A program made the position numbers and the translations under genes. The notes beneath the pieces were generated by a model that saw only the letters and a list, made by a program, of their open reading frames with translations, did not search any database and had not been told where the DNA came from. Positions 40,409 through 49,928 of a stretch of DNA of 64,000 bases are shown here, in pieces. The DNA is from UKL13-3 sp044353855 (GTDB taxonomy: Bacteria; Bacteroidota; Bacteroidia; UKL13-3). Location: positions 434,001 to 498,000 of the forward strand of contig JBILBF010000001.1 of assembly GCA_044353855.1 (NCBI GenBank). Reading direction: 5' to 3'. Positions within the stretch are counted from its first letter, which is position 1; each line of letters begins with the position of its first letter.

Positions 40409-42140
40409 ACATTTTGCCTTCCTTAATTTTTTTATCTAAAACGGCACTTGTATTTCCAAGCTCTTTAGCTTTTTTCCAATTTAACAGGGCTCCTTCTTTG
40501 TTGTTTAATTTATAAAGGATATCTCCAAGATGGTCCAAAACCTCCGCATTGTTTGGTGATACGGACAATGACTTTTCAACATACTCTTTTGCTAATATAT
40601 ATTCTCCTTGTACATATAAAATCCATCCGTATGTATCCATATATGATGGGTTTCCGCTATCTATCAGTAGGCTTTTTTTGGATAAGGTTGCTGCTTTTTC
40701 TAATTGTGTTTTACGTAAACTTAAGAAATAGGCATAATTATTAAGAGCGTATGCATTATTCGAATCTTTTTGTATGAGAGATTCATAAACAGAATCGCTT
40801 GCGGCATAATTTTTAACATAATGATAGGCATCTCCTAATGATGAGGAAAGTTGAGCAACAATATCTTCTTCTTCTGAAGTAGCTATTGCTATGCCTCTTT
40901 TAGCCAAATCAATTGACTTGTCATACTGTTTAAGTTGAGCAGCTGCAATTGCACCATAAGCATAAAAGGCGGCTTCATTTGGAAAATATATCAATGCGTC
41001 TTCACAATCAAGCAACAAAAAAGTATTGTTGATTAACTGCGAGCTACAATAGATTGTTTGTTGCCAAGCCAAATATGTTCCAGGTTCAATTGCCAATGCT
41101 TTTCGGTATTCTATTCTTGCAGAGTCAAATTTTCGTTGTTGTCCATAAAGATCTCCCAATACCATATATGGCAAAGGCTCATTTGAATTACCCTGAACAA
41201 AAACACGAGCTAAACTCAACATCTTATCGGACTGGTCTTCAAACTCTTTCCCGCCCATAAACATCGAAAGAACGGATACTTTTGTTTTCGCATCTATGTC
41301 AGAAGACGCCATTCCTCTTTTTAAATAGTCAAACCAAGTTGAATACTCTTTGATTGATTTATGATAATCAGCCAATGCAAATAATGCAAAACCATTAGTT
41401 GGATTTTCAAGGAGTATAGATTTATAAATGACAATTGCTTCTGTTGTTTTACCATTTGCCCAATATAAATCCGCCAACATTCCCTTATATTTTAAATTAG
41501 CAGGATAAGCACCATTCAGTTTTTTAACTTCCTTTATCGCTTTGTCTAATTTATTTTGTGCTAAATAAATTTGTTCTTTACGAATGACAATATCTTCATT
41601 GATACCAATGTTTTTTTCTACTTCTTCTAAAACCTTAATGGCATTTCCGTAGTCTTTAATAAGGGTATACAAATAGGCTGACTTTAATAAATAATCAACC
41701 TCTTTTTTTTCTCGGCCCACTATTGTTAGCAGGTTTGCTGCTTCTTTATTTTTTTTTAATCCTATGTATATATCTACTAATAACTCTTTGTACCAAACAT
41801 TTGTTGGTTCTAACCTAATGGCAACAAGTGTATATTTTTCGGCACTTTCATATTGTTTTTTCTGAAAATAAGTGTCGCCTAACACAAAATTTAAAGCGGC
41901 ATTTTGAGGATTTAATCCATAACAGAAGGCAAACTGTTTTATGGCATCATCATAGTTGACTAGTATTTTTTCTTTGTTGCCATTTACAAATGCAATATCA
42001 AATTTTAATTGCTGTTCCTCTGAAAGTGGCCTGTTTTTTTGAGCATTCACACTTGCTGCAAACACACAAAAACAAAGCAAAAAAATATATTTTAAGGGTT
42101 GTTTCAAAACGCATTTATAAGTTAGTCGTATAATCTCCAA
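40401..42140 (-). CDS. Exported tetratricopeptide-repeat protein
   Basis: 579 residues. After the signal (YIFLLCFCVFAASVNAQ) it is filled with TPR units, for example AALNFVLGDTYFQKKQYESAEKYTLVAIRLEPTN and PSYMDTYGWILYVQGEYILAKEYVEKSLSVSPNN. The protein is periplasmic or outer-membrane associated and likely an assembly scaffold. With the listed ATG at 42140 the gene overlaps the nucleotidyltransferase by 26 nt; a TTG at 42107 (MKQPLKYIFLL) gives a more typical signal peptide and no overlap, so the start is uncertain. It is part of the envelope gene run. Confidence 0.9.
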   Translation of the reverse strand: MEIIRLTYKCVLKQPLKYIFLLCFCVFAASVNAQKNRPLSEEQQLKFDIAFVNGNKEKILVNYDDAIKQFAFCYGLNPQNAALNFVLGDTYFQKKQYESAEKYTLVAIRLEPTNVWYKELLVDIYIGLKKNKEAANLLTIVGREKKEVDYLLKSAYLYTLIKDYGNAIKVLEEVEKNIGINEDIVIRKEQIYLAQNKLDKAIKEVKKLNGAYPANLKYKGMLADLYWANGKTTEAIVIYKSILLENPTNGFALFALADYHKSIKEYSTWFDYLKRGMASSDIDAKTKVSVLSMFMGGKEFEDQSDKMLSLARVFVQGNSNEPLPYMVLGDLYGQQRKFDSARIEYRKALAIEPGTYLAWQQTIYCSSQLINNTFLLLDCEDALIYFPNEAAFYAYGAIAAAQLKQYDKSIDLAKRGIAIATSEEEDIVAQLSSSLGDAYHYVKNYAASDSVYESLIQKDSNNAYALNNYAYFLSLRKTQLEKAATLSKKSLLIDSGNPSYMDTYGWILYVQGEYILAKEYVEKSLSVSPNNAEVLDHLGDILYKLNNKEGALLNWKKAKELGNTSAVLDKKIKEGKMYE

Positions 42141-43125
42141 TGCTTAAGTCTTTAGCTTCACCTGTATACTCTACAAAATTGCCTAACATAGCATTGGTTA
42201 TAATGGCATTTTTTATTTTACCGTTTGTTTGAATAATACAATTACTAATGACCGACTGTTCTATTGTTGTTTCGTCTCCTATGCTTGCATTTGGACCTAC
42301 AATAGCGTTTTTGATAACCACATTTTTACCTATAAAAGAGGGTTGGATAATGATGGCATTTTCTGTTTTTACGGAAGCATCAACCATCGTTTCACCTTTT
42401 GTATGCATATGAAAAAGGATACGAGAATTGGTATAAACAGTTGAATTTTTATTGCCACAATCCAACCATTCTTCAACTTTACCAGCTTCAAATTGCAGGC
42501 CTTTACTTTTCATATTATCCAGCGCATTTGTCAATTGATATTCGCCTTTTTCCATTATTTTATTATCAAGTAAATATTGTAACTCATTGCGCAAATTTGC
42601 ACCATCTTTAAAGTAATATATTCCGATAATAGCTAAATCGCTTATAAACTCTTGAGGCTTTTCAATAAAATCAGTAATTACGCCATCGGCATTGAGTTTT
42701 ACAACCCCAAATTGCCTTGGGTCTTCTATTTGTTGTACCCAAATAATTCCATCCTTGTTTCTGTCTAATTTAAAACCAGCTTTAAACAAAGTATCAGCAA
42801 AAACAACCAATACGTTTCCATCTAAAGATTCTTTGGCACACATAATGGCATGTGCAGTTCCTAGTGCTTCATTTTGATAATAGATACTTCCTTTAGCGCC
42901 AATTTTTTCGGCCACAGCTATCAATCTTTTTTCCACAGCCTTACCAAAGCTTGGATGTATAATGTAGGCTACCTCTTCTATCCCTTCGCCACAAACGTCT
43001 TCCAAATCCTCTATAATTTTTTGAACGATTGGTTTGCCACCAACAGGGATTAAAGGTTTTGGCACTGTTAATGTATGTGGCCTCATGCGTTTACCCATAC
43101 CGGCCATAGGTACAATTATCTTCAT
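42115..43125 (-). CDS. Sugar-phosphate nucleotidyltransferase with left-handed beta-helix
   Basis: 336 residues. The N-terminal nucleotidyltransferase signature is IIVPMAGMGKRMRPHTLTVPKPLIPVGGKPI (GxGxRxxP and PKP). The middle has LVVFADTLF and WLDCGNKNS. The C-terminal 90 residues are hexapeptide-like (IIQPSFIGKNVVIKNAIVGPNASIGDETTIEQSVISNCII). It makes an NDP-sugar from a sugar-1-phosphate, probably for cell-surface glycans; the specific sugar is not determinable. It is 85 bp from dut and next to a flippase, which fits surface polysaccharide synthesis. Confidence 0.9.
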   Translation of the reverse strand: MKIIVPMAGMGKRMRPHTLTVPKPLIPVGGKPIVQKIIEDLEDVCGEGIEEVAYIIHPSFGKAVEKRLIAVAEKIGAKGSIYYQNEALGTAHAIMCAKESLDGNVLVVFADTLFKAGFKLDRNKDGIIWVQQIEDPRQFGVVKLNADGVITDFIEKPQEFISDLAIIGIYYFKDGANLRNELQYLLDNKIMEKGEYQLTNALDNMKSKGLQFEAGKVEEWLDCGNKNSTVYTNSRILFHMHTKGETMVDASVKTENAIIIQPSFIGKNVVIKNAIVGPNASIGDETTIEQSVISNCIIQTNGKIKNAIITNAMLGNFVEYTGEAKDLSIGDYTTNL

Positions 43126-43210
43126 GTTATATTATTTCGTTCGATTGTGATTAATTAAAAAAAGAGTTAACAGCAAGGTTATTGCAACTCGTTAAAATGT
43201 TTGCTTAGCA

Positions 43211-43642
43211 TTATTTTCCTGTGCTTCCGTATCCTCCCGCACCTCTATTTGTTTCGTCCAAGGATTCAACAATTTCCCATTGAGCAACTTCGTGTTTGGC
43301 GATTACCATTTGAGCAATTCGTTCTCCTTCTTTTATATCAAAAGATTCAGTTCCAAAGTTGATTAATAATACTTTAATCTCGCCCCTGTAATCTGCATCA
43401 ATAGTGCCAGGTGAATTAAGAACGGTGATACCATGTTTAAATGCTAAACCGCTTCTTGGCCTAATTTGCGCTTCGTACCCAATAGGTAATGCCATAAATA
43501 AGCCTGTAGGAACCAGCACACGTTGCAAAGGAGCAATAGTTAATGTTTCAGTCAGGTTTGCACGCAAATCCATTCCTGCAGCATGTGCAGTTTCGTATGC
43601 AGGCAAAGGATGGTTTGATGTATTGATTATATTAATTTTCAT
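43211..43642 (-). CDS. dut: dUTP diphosphatase
   Basis: 143 residues, trimeric dUTPase. All five motifs are present: AHAAGMDLRA, PRSGLAFKHG, NSPGTIDADYRGEIKV with the catalytic Asp, GERIAQMVI and the C-terminal RGAGGYGSTG. It hydrolyses dUTP to dUMP, preventing uracil incorporation. Its ATG follows the flippase stop by 5 nt, with an AAGGAG-like stretch immediately before it. Confidence 0.97.
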   Translation of the reverse strand: MKINIINTSNHPLPAYETAHAAGMDLRANLTETLTIAPLQRVLVPTGLFMALPIGYEAQIRPRSGLAFKHGITVLNSPGTIDADYRGEIKVLLINFGTESFDIKEGERIAQMVIAKHEVAQWEIVESLDETNRGAGGYGSTGK

Positions 43643-43647
43643 ACTCC

Positions 43648-45126
43648 TTAATTGGGCAAATTTACACTATTATTTCTTCTTTCAAATACGAAAGCAATAC
43701 CTGTAAAACCGAGTAATAGTAAGCCATTTACACCATATTGCATAAAATGGCTATTTTGATATAATGGTTGTATCCATAACGATACACCATAAATAGTTAA
43801 CGCTATTGTTAAATATATCATAAATCGACCAACTTGATAAGGTATGGGATAATATTTGGCACCCAACAGATAACAAATGACAACCATGCTAACATAACAA
43901 ATAAGGGTAGCCCAAGCAGAACCAGTATACCCAAAATGGGGAACTAGCAATAAATTGGCAACAATAGTAATAGCTGCTCCTGTTATCGAAATGATTGCTC
44001 CTTTATTGGTGTTGTCACTTAATTTATACCATATAGAGAGGTTAAAATACACCCCTAAAAATAAATTGGCAATAAGCAAAATAGGTACTACATGCAATCC
44101 TTCCCAATAACGCTCATTTATAAAATGTTTAAACACATCAATAAATAACATTACAAGCAGAAATAGTCCTAAACAAATAAGCACAAAATAGTTCATAACT
44201 GTTGCGTAAATGGTGCGCTTATCACTCGTTTGAGCATGGTTAAAAAAGAATGGCTCGGCAGCATATCTAAACGCTTGAATAAATAAACTCATTAAAATAG
44301 CCAATTTATAATTAGCCCCATAAATACCTGTTGCCTCAAGCCCCTTTTGAACATCGCTGTATGAATACGAAATAATGATTCTATCCAAGGTTTCATTAAT
44401 CATTCCGGCAAAACCAACAACCATTAATGGCAATCCATATACAATCATTTCGCGCCAAAGTGATTTATTAAATGAACCATTTCTTATGGCTACTAGTTCT
44501 TTGGCTAAAAGAGGGAGTGTAATTAAACTGGCTATTAAGTTTGCAATAAAAATATAACCAATATGCATTTGTCCATCGTAAAAAGGCAACAACACATTAT
44601 TATTATTTTGCACCCAAGGGCATAGCAATAAAAAATATAAGTTAAGCAAAATATTGGTAAAAATATTTATGTTTTTAATTAGGGCAAACTTGAGTGCTTT
44701 ATTGTGTTGACGCAGATATGCAAAGGGAACAGCACTCATGGCATCTAAAGCTATAATAAAGCTAAAATAGAGTATATATTCTGGATGTTGAGGGATATGA
44801 ATTGCATTTGCCAAGGGCTTAGCAAAAACAATAAACAACAAAATAAAAAACACAGACGAGCTTATAATTGAAGTTAAAGCTGTACTGTATACTTGTTGTG
44901 GGTTATCCTTTTTTTGTGAAAACCGAAAAAAGGCAGTTTCCATTCCATAAGTAAGCAGCACATTAAAAAAGGTAACATATGAATACATTAAGGTATTAAC
45001 GCCATAATCGCCTGTTGCAAATAGTGCTGTGTGCAGCGGAACAAGGAGGTAATTGACAAAACGACCTACAATTTGGCTTAGCCCATATACAGCAGTTTGA
45101 GATGCAAGTTTTTTAAGTGGATTCAA
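43648..45126 (-). CDS. Polysaccharide flippase (Wzx/MurJ-like)
   Basis: 492 residues with about 14 hydrophobic helices and no signal peptide. It opens LKKLASQTAVYGLSQIVGRFVNYLLVPLHTALFATGDYGVNTL, characteristic of the oligosaccharidyl-lipid flippase family, and contains YGLPLMVVGFAGMINETLDRIII. It probably moves a lipid-linked sugar across the inner membrane. It precedes dut by 5 nt on the same strand, followed by the sugar nucleotidyltransferase. This arrangement recurs in Bacteroidota. Confidence 0.92.
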   Translation of the reverse strand: MNPLKKLASQTAVYGLSQIVGRFVNYLLVPLHTALFATGDYGVNTLMYSYVTFFNVLLTYGMETAFFRFSQKKDNPQQVYSTALTSIISSSVFFILLFIVFAKPLANAIHIPQHPEYILYFSFIIALDAMSAVPFAYLRQHNKALKFALIKNINIFTNILLNLYFLLLCPWVQNNNNVLLPFYDGQMHIGYIFIANLIASLITLPLLAKELVAIRNGSFNKSLWREMIVYGLPLMVVGFAGMINETLDRIIISYSYSDVQKGLEATGIYGANYKLAILMSLFIQAFRYAAEPFFFNHAQTSDKRTIYATVMNYFVLICLGLFLLVMLFIDVFKHFINERYWEGLHVVPILLIANLFLGVYFNLSIWYKLSDNTNKGAIISITGAAITIVANLLLVPHFGYTGSAWATLICYVSMVVICYLLGAKYYPIPYQVGRFMIYLTIALTIYGVSLWIQPLYQNSHFMQYGVNGLLLLGFTGIAFVFERRNNSVNLPN

Positions 45127-45224
45127 AAGCGGATTATTTACAATGATTCAAATAACATAAAATTATTTCAGAGAAATGACCTTGTTTACGCACAGCTTTG
45201 GTTTGTTTGTCTATTTTCGCAACT

Positions 45225-47033
45225 ATGCGTTCACAATTATTATTATTTTTATCTTTAATTGCTGGCTTGGCTTCATTTGCCCAAAGTACAGATGAACAAT
45301 TGGCTGCACAATATTTTAGCAATAACGAATTTGATAAAGCGGCAGATATGTATGATAAACTATTGAATAAGAATGCTAGCTCTGGGTATTATTATGAAAA
45401 TCTCCTTTCATGCTATTTAAGCGTTAACAAATTTGATGAAGCTGAAAAATTAACCAAAAAGCAACAACGAAAATTTAGTACCAATATGGGCTTTAAGGTA
45501 GACCAAGGATTTGTTTATAAAAAACAAAACTTAATCGAAGTGGCTCAAAAAAATTGGACTAAATTGGTAGATGACATAACGGGGCAAGAGATACAAGCAA
45601 ATGAGTTGGCATCTGCTTTTCAAAAAAGAGGGGAGCTAGATTTTGCCATTGCAACGTTTGAAACAGCCCGTAAAAAAAGCAATAGTCCTCAGCTGTTTAG
45701 TTTTGAACTAGCTCGGCTTTATGCCGATAAACATGAAACCCAAAAAATGGTAAATGAATACTTGGCAATTTTGTCTGATAATCCAGCAATGTATCAAGAG
45801 GACATTGAAGGATATTTGCAAGCATATTTGGAAAAAACAGAAGATTTTGAAATTGTAAAATTGGCGGTTCTCAAAAAACAAAAAGAATATTCTAATAATC
45901 CTGCATACAGTGATTTGCTGGTTTGGTTATACGTTCAACGGAAAGATTTTAGCAGTGCATTTATACAAACCCGTGCTATTGATAAGCGCAATAAAGAAGA
46001 AGGACAGCAGGTTTTACAACTCGCTAATTTGGCTTTGCAAAACGAATATTATGACGATGCTACAAACATGTTTAACTACATTATAAGCTTAGGAAAAGAT
46101 AAGGTAAATTACATGAATGCACGTATTGGAACGCTGAATGCTCGAAACAACAAAGTAATTCATACAACACAATATACCATAGCTGATTTGCAACTATTGG
46201 AAACCGACTACAATGCGTTTTTAACTGAATTTGGCAAATATTATTTTACAGCATCCGTAATGCGCGATCTTGCAAGGTTGCAAGCTTATTATATCCATAA
46301 TTATGCAACCTCCATTAGTTTGTTTCAAGAACTAGTTGATATGCAACGTATAGACAATCAATTTAAAGCAAATTGTAAATTAGAACTAGGCGATATTTAT
46401 ATTCTAAAAGGCGAAGAGTGGGAAGCAATGCTGCTTTACGGCCAAGTAGATAAAGACTATAAAGAAGATCCGTTAGGGCAAGAAGCAAAATTTAGAAATG
46501 CAAGACTGAGTTATTATATGGGCGAGTTTGAATGGGCAAGAGCACAATTGGATGTTTTAAAAACTGCTACTACCCAACTTATTGCCAACAATGCATTAGA
46601 GCTTTCGTTGCTTATTCAAGATAACACTTTGGATAGTATAGAAGAACCATTGCAACTATTTGCCAAAGCTGATTTGTATTATTACCAAAACAAAACGGTA
46701 GAAGCAATTCAATTATTAGATAGCATTGAAATATTATTTCCGCGCCACTCCCTTGCCGATGATATATTGTATAAGCGTGCCGAAATAAGCTATAAAAACC
46801 GCAACTATACCCAAAGTGTAACATATTTAAACCAGCTATTAAAAGAACACGGGACGGATATTTTGGGCGATAACGCACTATTTATGTTAGCGGATATAAC
46901 TGAAAAAAAGTTGAATGATACGCTTGCTGCTCAAAAATTATATGAAGATTTTTTGGAAAAATATCCGGGCAGTTTTTTTACTGCAGAAGTTAGAAAACGA
47001 TATAGAAAACTGCGTGGCGATTTAGTGAATTAA
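45225..47033 (+). CDS. Exported TPR protein
   Basis: 602 residues from the ATG at 45225 (MRSQLLLFLSLIAGLASFAQ signal). The body is helical repeats resembling TPR/YfiO-like units: EQLAAQYFSNNEFDKAADMYDKLLNKN, ADLYYYQNKTVEAIQLLDSIEILFPRHSLADDILYKRAEISYK and LYEDFLEKYPGSFFTAEVRKRYRKLR. This last type is characteristic of outer-membrane assembly lipoproteins, but no lipobox is seen. Function unknown. A -7-like TATTTTCG lies at 45212-45219, just ahead of the start. Confidence 0.88.
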   Translation: MRSQLLLFLSLIAGLASFAQSTDEQLAAQYFSNNEFDKAADMYDKLLNKNASSGYYYENLLSCYLSVNKFDEAEKLTKKQQRKFSTNMGFKVDQGFVYKKQNLIEVAQKNWTKLVDDITGQEIQANELASAFQKRGELDFAIATFETARKKSNSPQLFSFELARLYADKHETQKMVNEYLAILSDNPAMYQEDIEGYLQAYLEKTEDFEIVKLAVLKKQKEYSNNPAYSDLLVWLYVQRKDFSSAFIQTRAIDKRNKEEGQQVLQLANLALQNEYYDDATNMFNYIISLGKDKVNYMNARIGTLNARNNKVIHTTQYTIADLQLLETDYNAFLTEFGKYYFTASVMRDLARLQAYYIHNYATSISLFQELVDMQRIDNQFKANCKLELGDIYILKGEEWEAMLLYGQVDKDYKEDPLGQEAKFRNARLSYYMGEFEWARAQLDVLKTATTQLIANNALELSLLIQDNTLDSIEEPLQLFAKADLYYYQNKTVEAIQLLDSIEILFPRHSLADDILYKRAEISYKNRNYTQSVTYLNQLLKEHGTDILGDNALFMLADITEKKLNDTLAAQKLYEDFLEKYPGSFFTAEVRKRYRKLRGDLVN

Positions 47034-47045
47034 CTCTGACCTATT

Positions 47046-47351
47046 ATGATAATATACAACGTAACCATAAACATAGAAGACAATGCCCACGATGTGTGGT
47101 TGGCTTGGATGAAAGACACTCATATTCCTCAAGTAATGGATACGGGATTGTTTGTTGATTATAGTTTTTCGAAATTACTGGATAGGCAAGAAGACGAAAC
47201 GGGCACAACCTATGTAATACAATACATGGCAAATACCATGGCCGATTACGAAACATACCAAGCTGAATGTGCACCTGCATTGCAAGCTGAAACCCGCAAA
47301 TACTTTGAAGGAAAATTTGTGGCATTTAGAACGTTGATGGAAAGCGTTTAA
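47046..47351 (+). CDS. DUF4286 family protein
   Basis: 101 residues. It matches DUF4286: MIIYNVTINIEDNAHDVWLAWMKDTHIPQVMDTGLF, then TYVIQYMANTMADYETYQAECAPALQ. The sequence suggests a small ferredoxin-like (dimeric alpha+beta barrel) cytosolic protein. It lies 12 nt after the TPR gene and is probably cotranscribed. No function is known to me. Confidence 0.9.
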   Translation: MIIYNVTINIEDNAHDVWLAWMKDTHIPQVMDTGLFVDYSFSKLLDRQEDETGTTYVIQYMANTMADYETYQAECAPALQAETRKYFEGKFVAFRTLMESV

Positions 47352-47390
47352 AATAGGCTCAGGTAACTTTTAAGTTAAATCAATTTCCAG

Positions 47391-47421
47391 TTGCAAGTCA
47401 ATTCCAAGTTTATTACTTTCG
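47391..47421 (+). promoter_or_regulatory. Putative promoter of the NTF2-like gene
   Basis: TTG (47391-47393), a 20-nt spacer and TACTTTCG (47414-47421; one mismatch to TAnnTTTG), 16 nt before the ATG at 47438. A symmetric TAACTT-TT-AAGTTA (47364-47377) lies just upstream. Confidence 0.5.
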
Positions 47422-47437
47422 AAAAAAATTATAGCAG

Positions 47438-48298
47438 ATGAAAAAAATTACTTTACTATGTAGTTTATGGGTTTCAATTGGTTGTGCTTTTGCACAAAAT
47501 AATACAGCCCAAGTTGCCGAAGCAAACCAAGCCATAAGCTCCGAAGACAATCGGATTGTTGAAGTAACACATAAGTTTTACGCTGCACTCGAAACGTTTT
47601 CTCGAAACAAAGAAATAATACTTGAACCGATTACTAATTTTTTGGATAAGGACTATTTATCAACGCGCTATATCATTAACGTTAACGGCAAACAAACCCG
47701 TTCTGAGACTAAGTTAGCTGATTATAGAAACCAATTAGTAGCATTTAAATCCATTCAAGGACTTGTCGCTTCGTATCGTGTAGAAAAAATAAATTTTGTT
47801 CGATCATATGATGCATTCGCAACCGTAAATTATATTGTATTGGTAACAGCTTCAATTAACGATGAAGTTGTATTAAAGTTCAGAAGTTTAGTAACAAACT
47901 ATTTACGCAAAGATGAAAATGGGGAGTGGAAAATTATTGAATCAAATGGATTGAACGTATACAAAGAACAAGAAATAGGTATATGCCCAATAGCTATATC
48001 GCAAAAGGCAAATAATGTCAATATGTATAATACAACCGTGCTATCACCTGCAGGAAATAGTTTTAAAACGGATAGTTTAACGTTTGCCTTTAAAGTTGCC
48101 AATACAAAAACAATTATTACCAGTGGCCAAAATGGTTATTTGCTAGAAAACAACGAAGTTATCTGTGTTAAAGATGAAGGAAAAGTTGTAAGCCTAAAAC
48201 TAGGTAAAGGAACATCCAAAACAGAAGCCATCAATACTATATTATCTCAACATTTGTATGCAAATAAATGTATGGGATTTAAAACATTAACTAAATAA
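47438..48298 (+). CDS. Exported protein with NTF2-like domain, unknown function
   Basis: 286 residues. A signal peptide (ITLLCSLWVSIGCAFAQ) precedes a region that reads like an NTF2/SnoaL fold (VTHKFYAALETFSRNKEIILEPITNFLDKDY to RKDENGEWKIIESN). The C-terminal 110 residues form a second beta-rich part. No catalytic motif is recognised. The 3' end overlaps the converging menF gene by 12 nt, so the two genes share their terminal codons on opposite strands. Confidence 0.82.
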   Translation: MKKITLLCSLWVSIGCAFAQNNTAQVAEANQAISSEDNRIVEVTHKFYAALETFSRNKEIILEPITNFLDKDYLSTRYIINVNGKQTRSETKLADYRNQLVAFKSIQGLVASYRVEKINFVRSYDAFATVNYIVLVTASINDEVVLKFRSLVTNYLRKDENGEWKIIESNGLNVYKEQEIGICPIAISQKANNVNMYNTTVLSPAGNSFKTDSLTFAFKVANTKTIITSGQNGYLLENNEVICVKDEGKVVSLKLGKGTSKTEAINTILSQHLYANKCMGFKTLTK

Positions 48299-49393
48299 CT
48301 GCGAGTGCAATAAACTTCCTAAGGTTTCCATTTTTGTTACGGTTTCTTCCCATTCAGCTGTAGGATTTGAGTCTTCTGTAATGCCTGCTCCTGCGTACAA
48401 AAGCGCATTTTTATCGCCTACTTCCATGCAACGTAAATTTACATATAAATGTGTTTCATTGGGCTTTACTAATCCTATAAAACCACTATAAAATCTGCGT
48501 TCAAGATGTTCTTTTTGTGAAATTAAGATGGAGGCTTCAAATTGAGGCAATCCACATACTGCTGGAGTTGGGTTGAGTACACCTAATAATTTACTAAATT
48601 TTTGTTTCAATACTTCAGGTTTGGGTTTCCAGCTAATTGAAGAACATAAATGTTTGACAGCTCCAGCCTCAATTGTCTCAACAGCTGATTTACGAATACT
48701 ATTAAGCTTTAAACTAGTGAAAGCATCTTCAATAAAAAACTCAGTCATGTTTTGCTCATCGTGTTCTTTATCTGTCCATTCCTGATTTGATGCTATTGGC
48801 AAAGTGCCGGCTAATGCCACAGTTTTTACTATTCCTTTTTCCACAGTGAGCAATTTTTCTGGAGAAGCACCGCACCAACTTCCCAAGTCATGAATGTAAA
48901 AAAAGTACACGCAGGCAGTTAAATATTGTTGAGTGAGTTGCTGATAAAAAAGGGCGATATCGAAACGCTCATTCAGATCAAAAGGCTCACATCTGGCAGC
49001 CACAACTTTGTCTAATTTATTCTTTTTTATAGCATCAATACCCTCTTGAATATAATTTTGGAAATCATTTTGCTGTGCAAAAAAGTTTGACAAGTTTTTT
49101 TTAAACGCAAATGGATGAAGTGTGGCTTCAGAAGGAATTGCTGGCCCAAACACTAACGTCTCATTGGTATAATAGGTTTCAGCCTGGAGTATATAACCTA
49201 AATTACCAGCACTGTAAGGTGAGCAAACAAACTGTGTGGCCCCTTCGTTAATTAAATCAACTTTAAGCAGTTTAGGTTGTTCGCGGCTATATAAAAAGTG
49301 TATATCAGTGCTATTCGGTAATCTTACAGCGGCAAAATTGAGCTTATGAGCTGCTGCTTCATTAAACCTTTGGCGGATTAAAGTTTCGTTCAT
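48287..49393 (-). CDS. menF: Isochorismate synthase
   Basis: 368 residues of the chorismate-binding family. Motifs: NKLDKVVAARCEPF, GASPEKLLTVEKGIVKTVALAGT, KEHDEQNMTEFFIEDAF, NPTPAVCGLP and LYAGAGITEDSNPTAEWEET (metal-binding Glu residues). It isomerises chorismate to isochorismate, the entry into menaquinone synthesis. An EntC-like role in siderophore synthesis is possible, but menA and menC are in the same window and no siderophore genes are. It follows the hotdog thioesterase on the same strand with a 32-nt overlap. Confidence 0.93.
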   Translation of the reverse strand: MNETLIRQRFNEAAAHKLNFAAVRLPNSTDIHFLYSREQPKLLKVDLINEGATQFVCSPYSAGNLGYILQAETYYTNETLVFGPAIPSEATLHPFAFKKNLSNFFAQQNDFQNYIQEGIDAIKKNKLDKVVAARCEPFDLNERFDIALFYQQLTQQYLTACVYFFYIHDLGSWCGASPEKLLTVEKGIVKTVALAGTLPIASNQEWTDKEHDEQNMTEFFIEDAFTSLKLNSIRKSAVETIEAGAVKHLCSSISWKPKPEVLKQKFSKLLGVLNPTPAVCGLPQFEASILISQKEHLERRFYSGFIGLVKPNETHLYVNLRCMEVGDKNALLYAGAGITEDSNPTAEWEETVTKMETLGSLLHSQLFS

Positions 49394-49832
49394 CTTTTTT
49401 TAATTCAATTACGGCCATCGTTAACCTACTAATGCAACATAGTTTATCATGCTCATCAGTTATTTTAATTTCCCATATCTGTGTTGTTCGCCCTAAATGA
49501 ATGGGCTTGGCAACTCCATATACATAGGTGCCACCAACTCCTTCATGTGCCGAACGAATATGGTTTGCATTAATATCTAGCCCTACAGCAACATACAAAT
49601 CACGGTTTAGACACATATTTGCAGCAGTACTTCCTAAACTCTCGGCCAACACACAATAGGCACCGCCATTCACAATCCGAAGAGGCTGGACCGAACGGTG
49701 ATCAACAGGCATTCGGGCTTTAAGATAGTCTTCGCCATGTTCTGTCACTTCAATACCTATCCATTCACACAAGGTGTTTTTGTTTCGGGTGTTAATTTTT
49801 TCGAGATTAATGTCTCCAATAAAAATGCTCAT
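49362..49832 (-). CDS. Hotdog-fold thioesterase, probable DHNA-CoA hydrolase
   Basis: 156 residues, PaaI/YdiI type. The active-site stretch reads VNGGAYCVLAESLGSTAANM at about 54-73. The catalytic Glu64 is retained, but the His that usually precedes the GG pair is Asn55. The second conserved stretch is VGLDINANHIRSAHEG. It overlaps menF by 32 nt and is upstream of it, so it is likely the MenI-type enzyme releasing DHNA from CoA; the His to Asn change makes activity less certain. Confidence 0.87.
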   Translation of the reverse strand: MSIFIGDINLEKINTRNKNTLCEWIGIEVTEHGEDYLKARMPVDHRSVQPLRIVNGGAYCVLAESLGSTAANMCLNRDLYVAVGLDINANHIRSAHEGVGGTYVYGVAKPIHLGRTTQIWEIKITDEHDKLCCISRLTMAVIELKKDERNFNPPKV

Positions 49833-49928
49833 CGTAACGCAAACCTATGGTATCAAGTTTATATTAACAATTCCGATTTAGGTATGCGGTAAATTGTGTA
49901 ATTATGCAATATTAAAATTGTTGATTAC

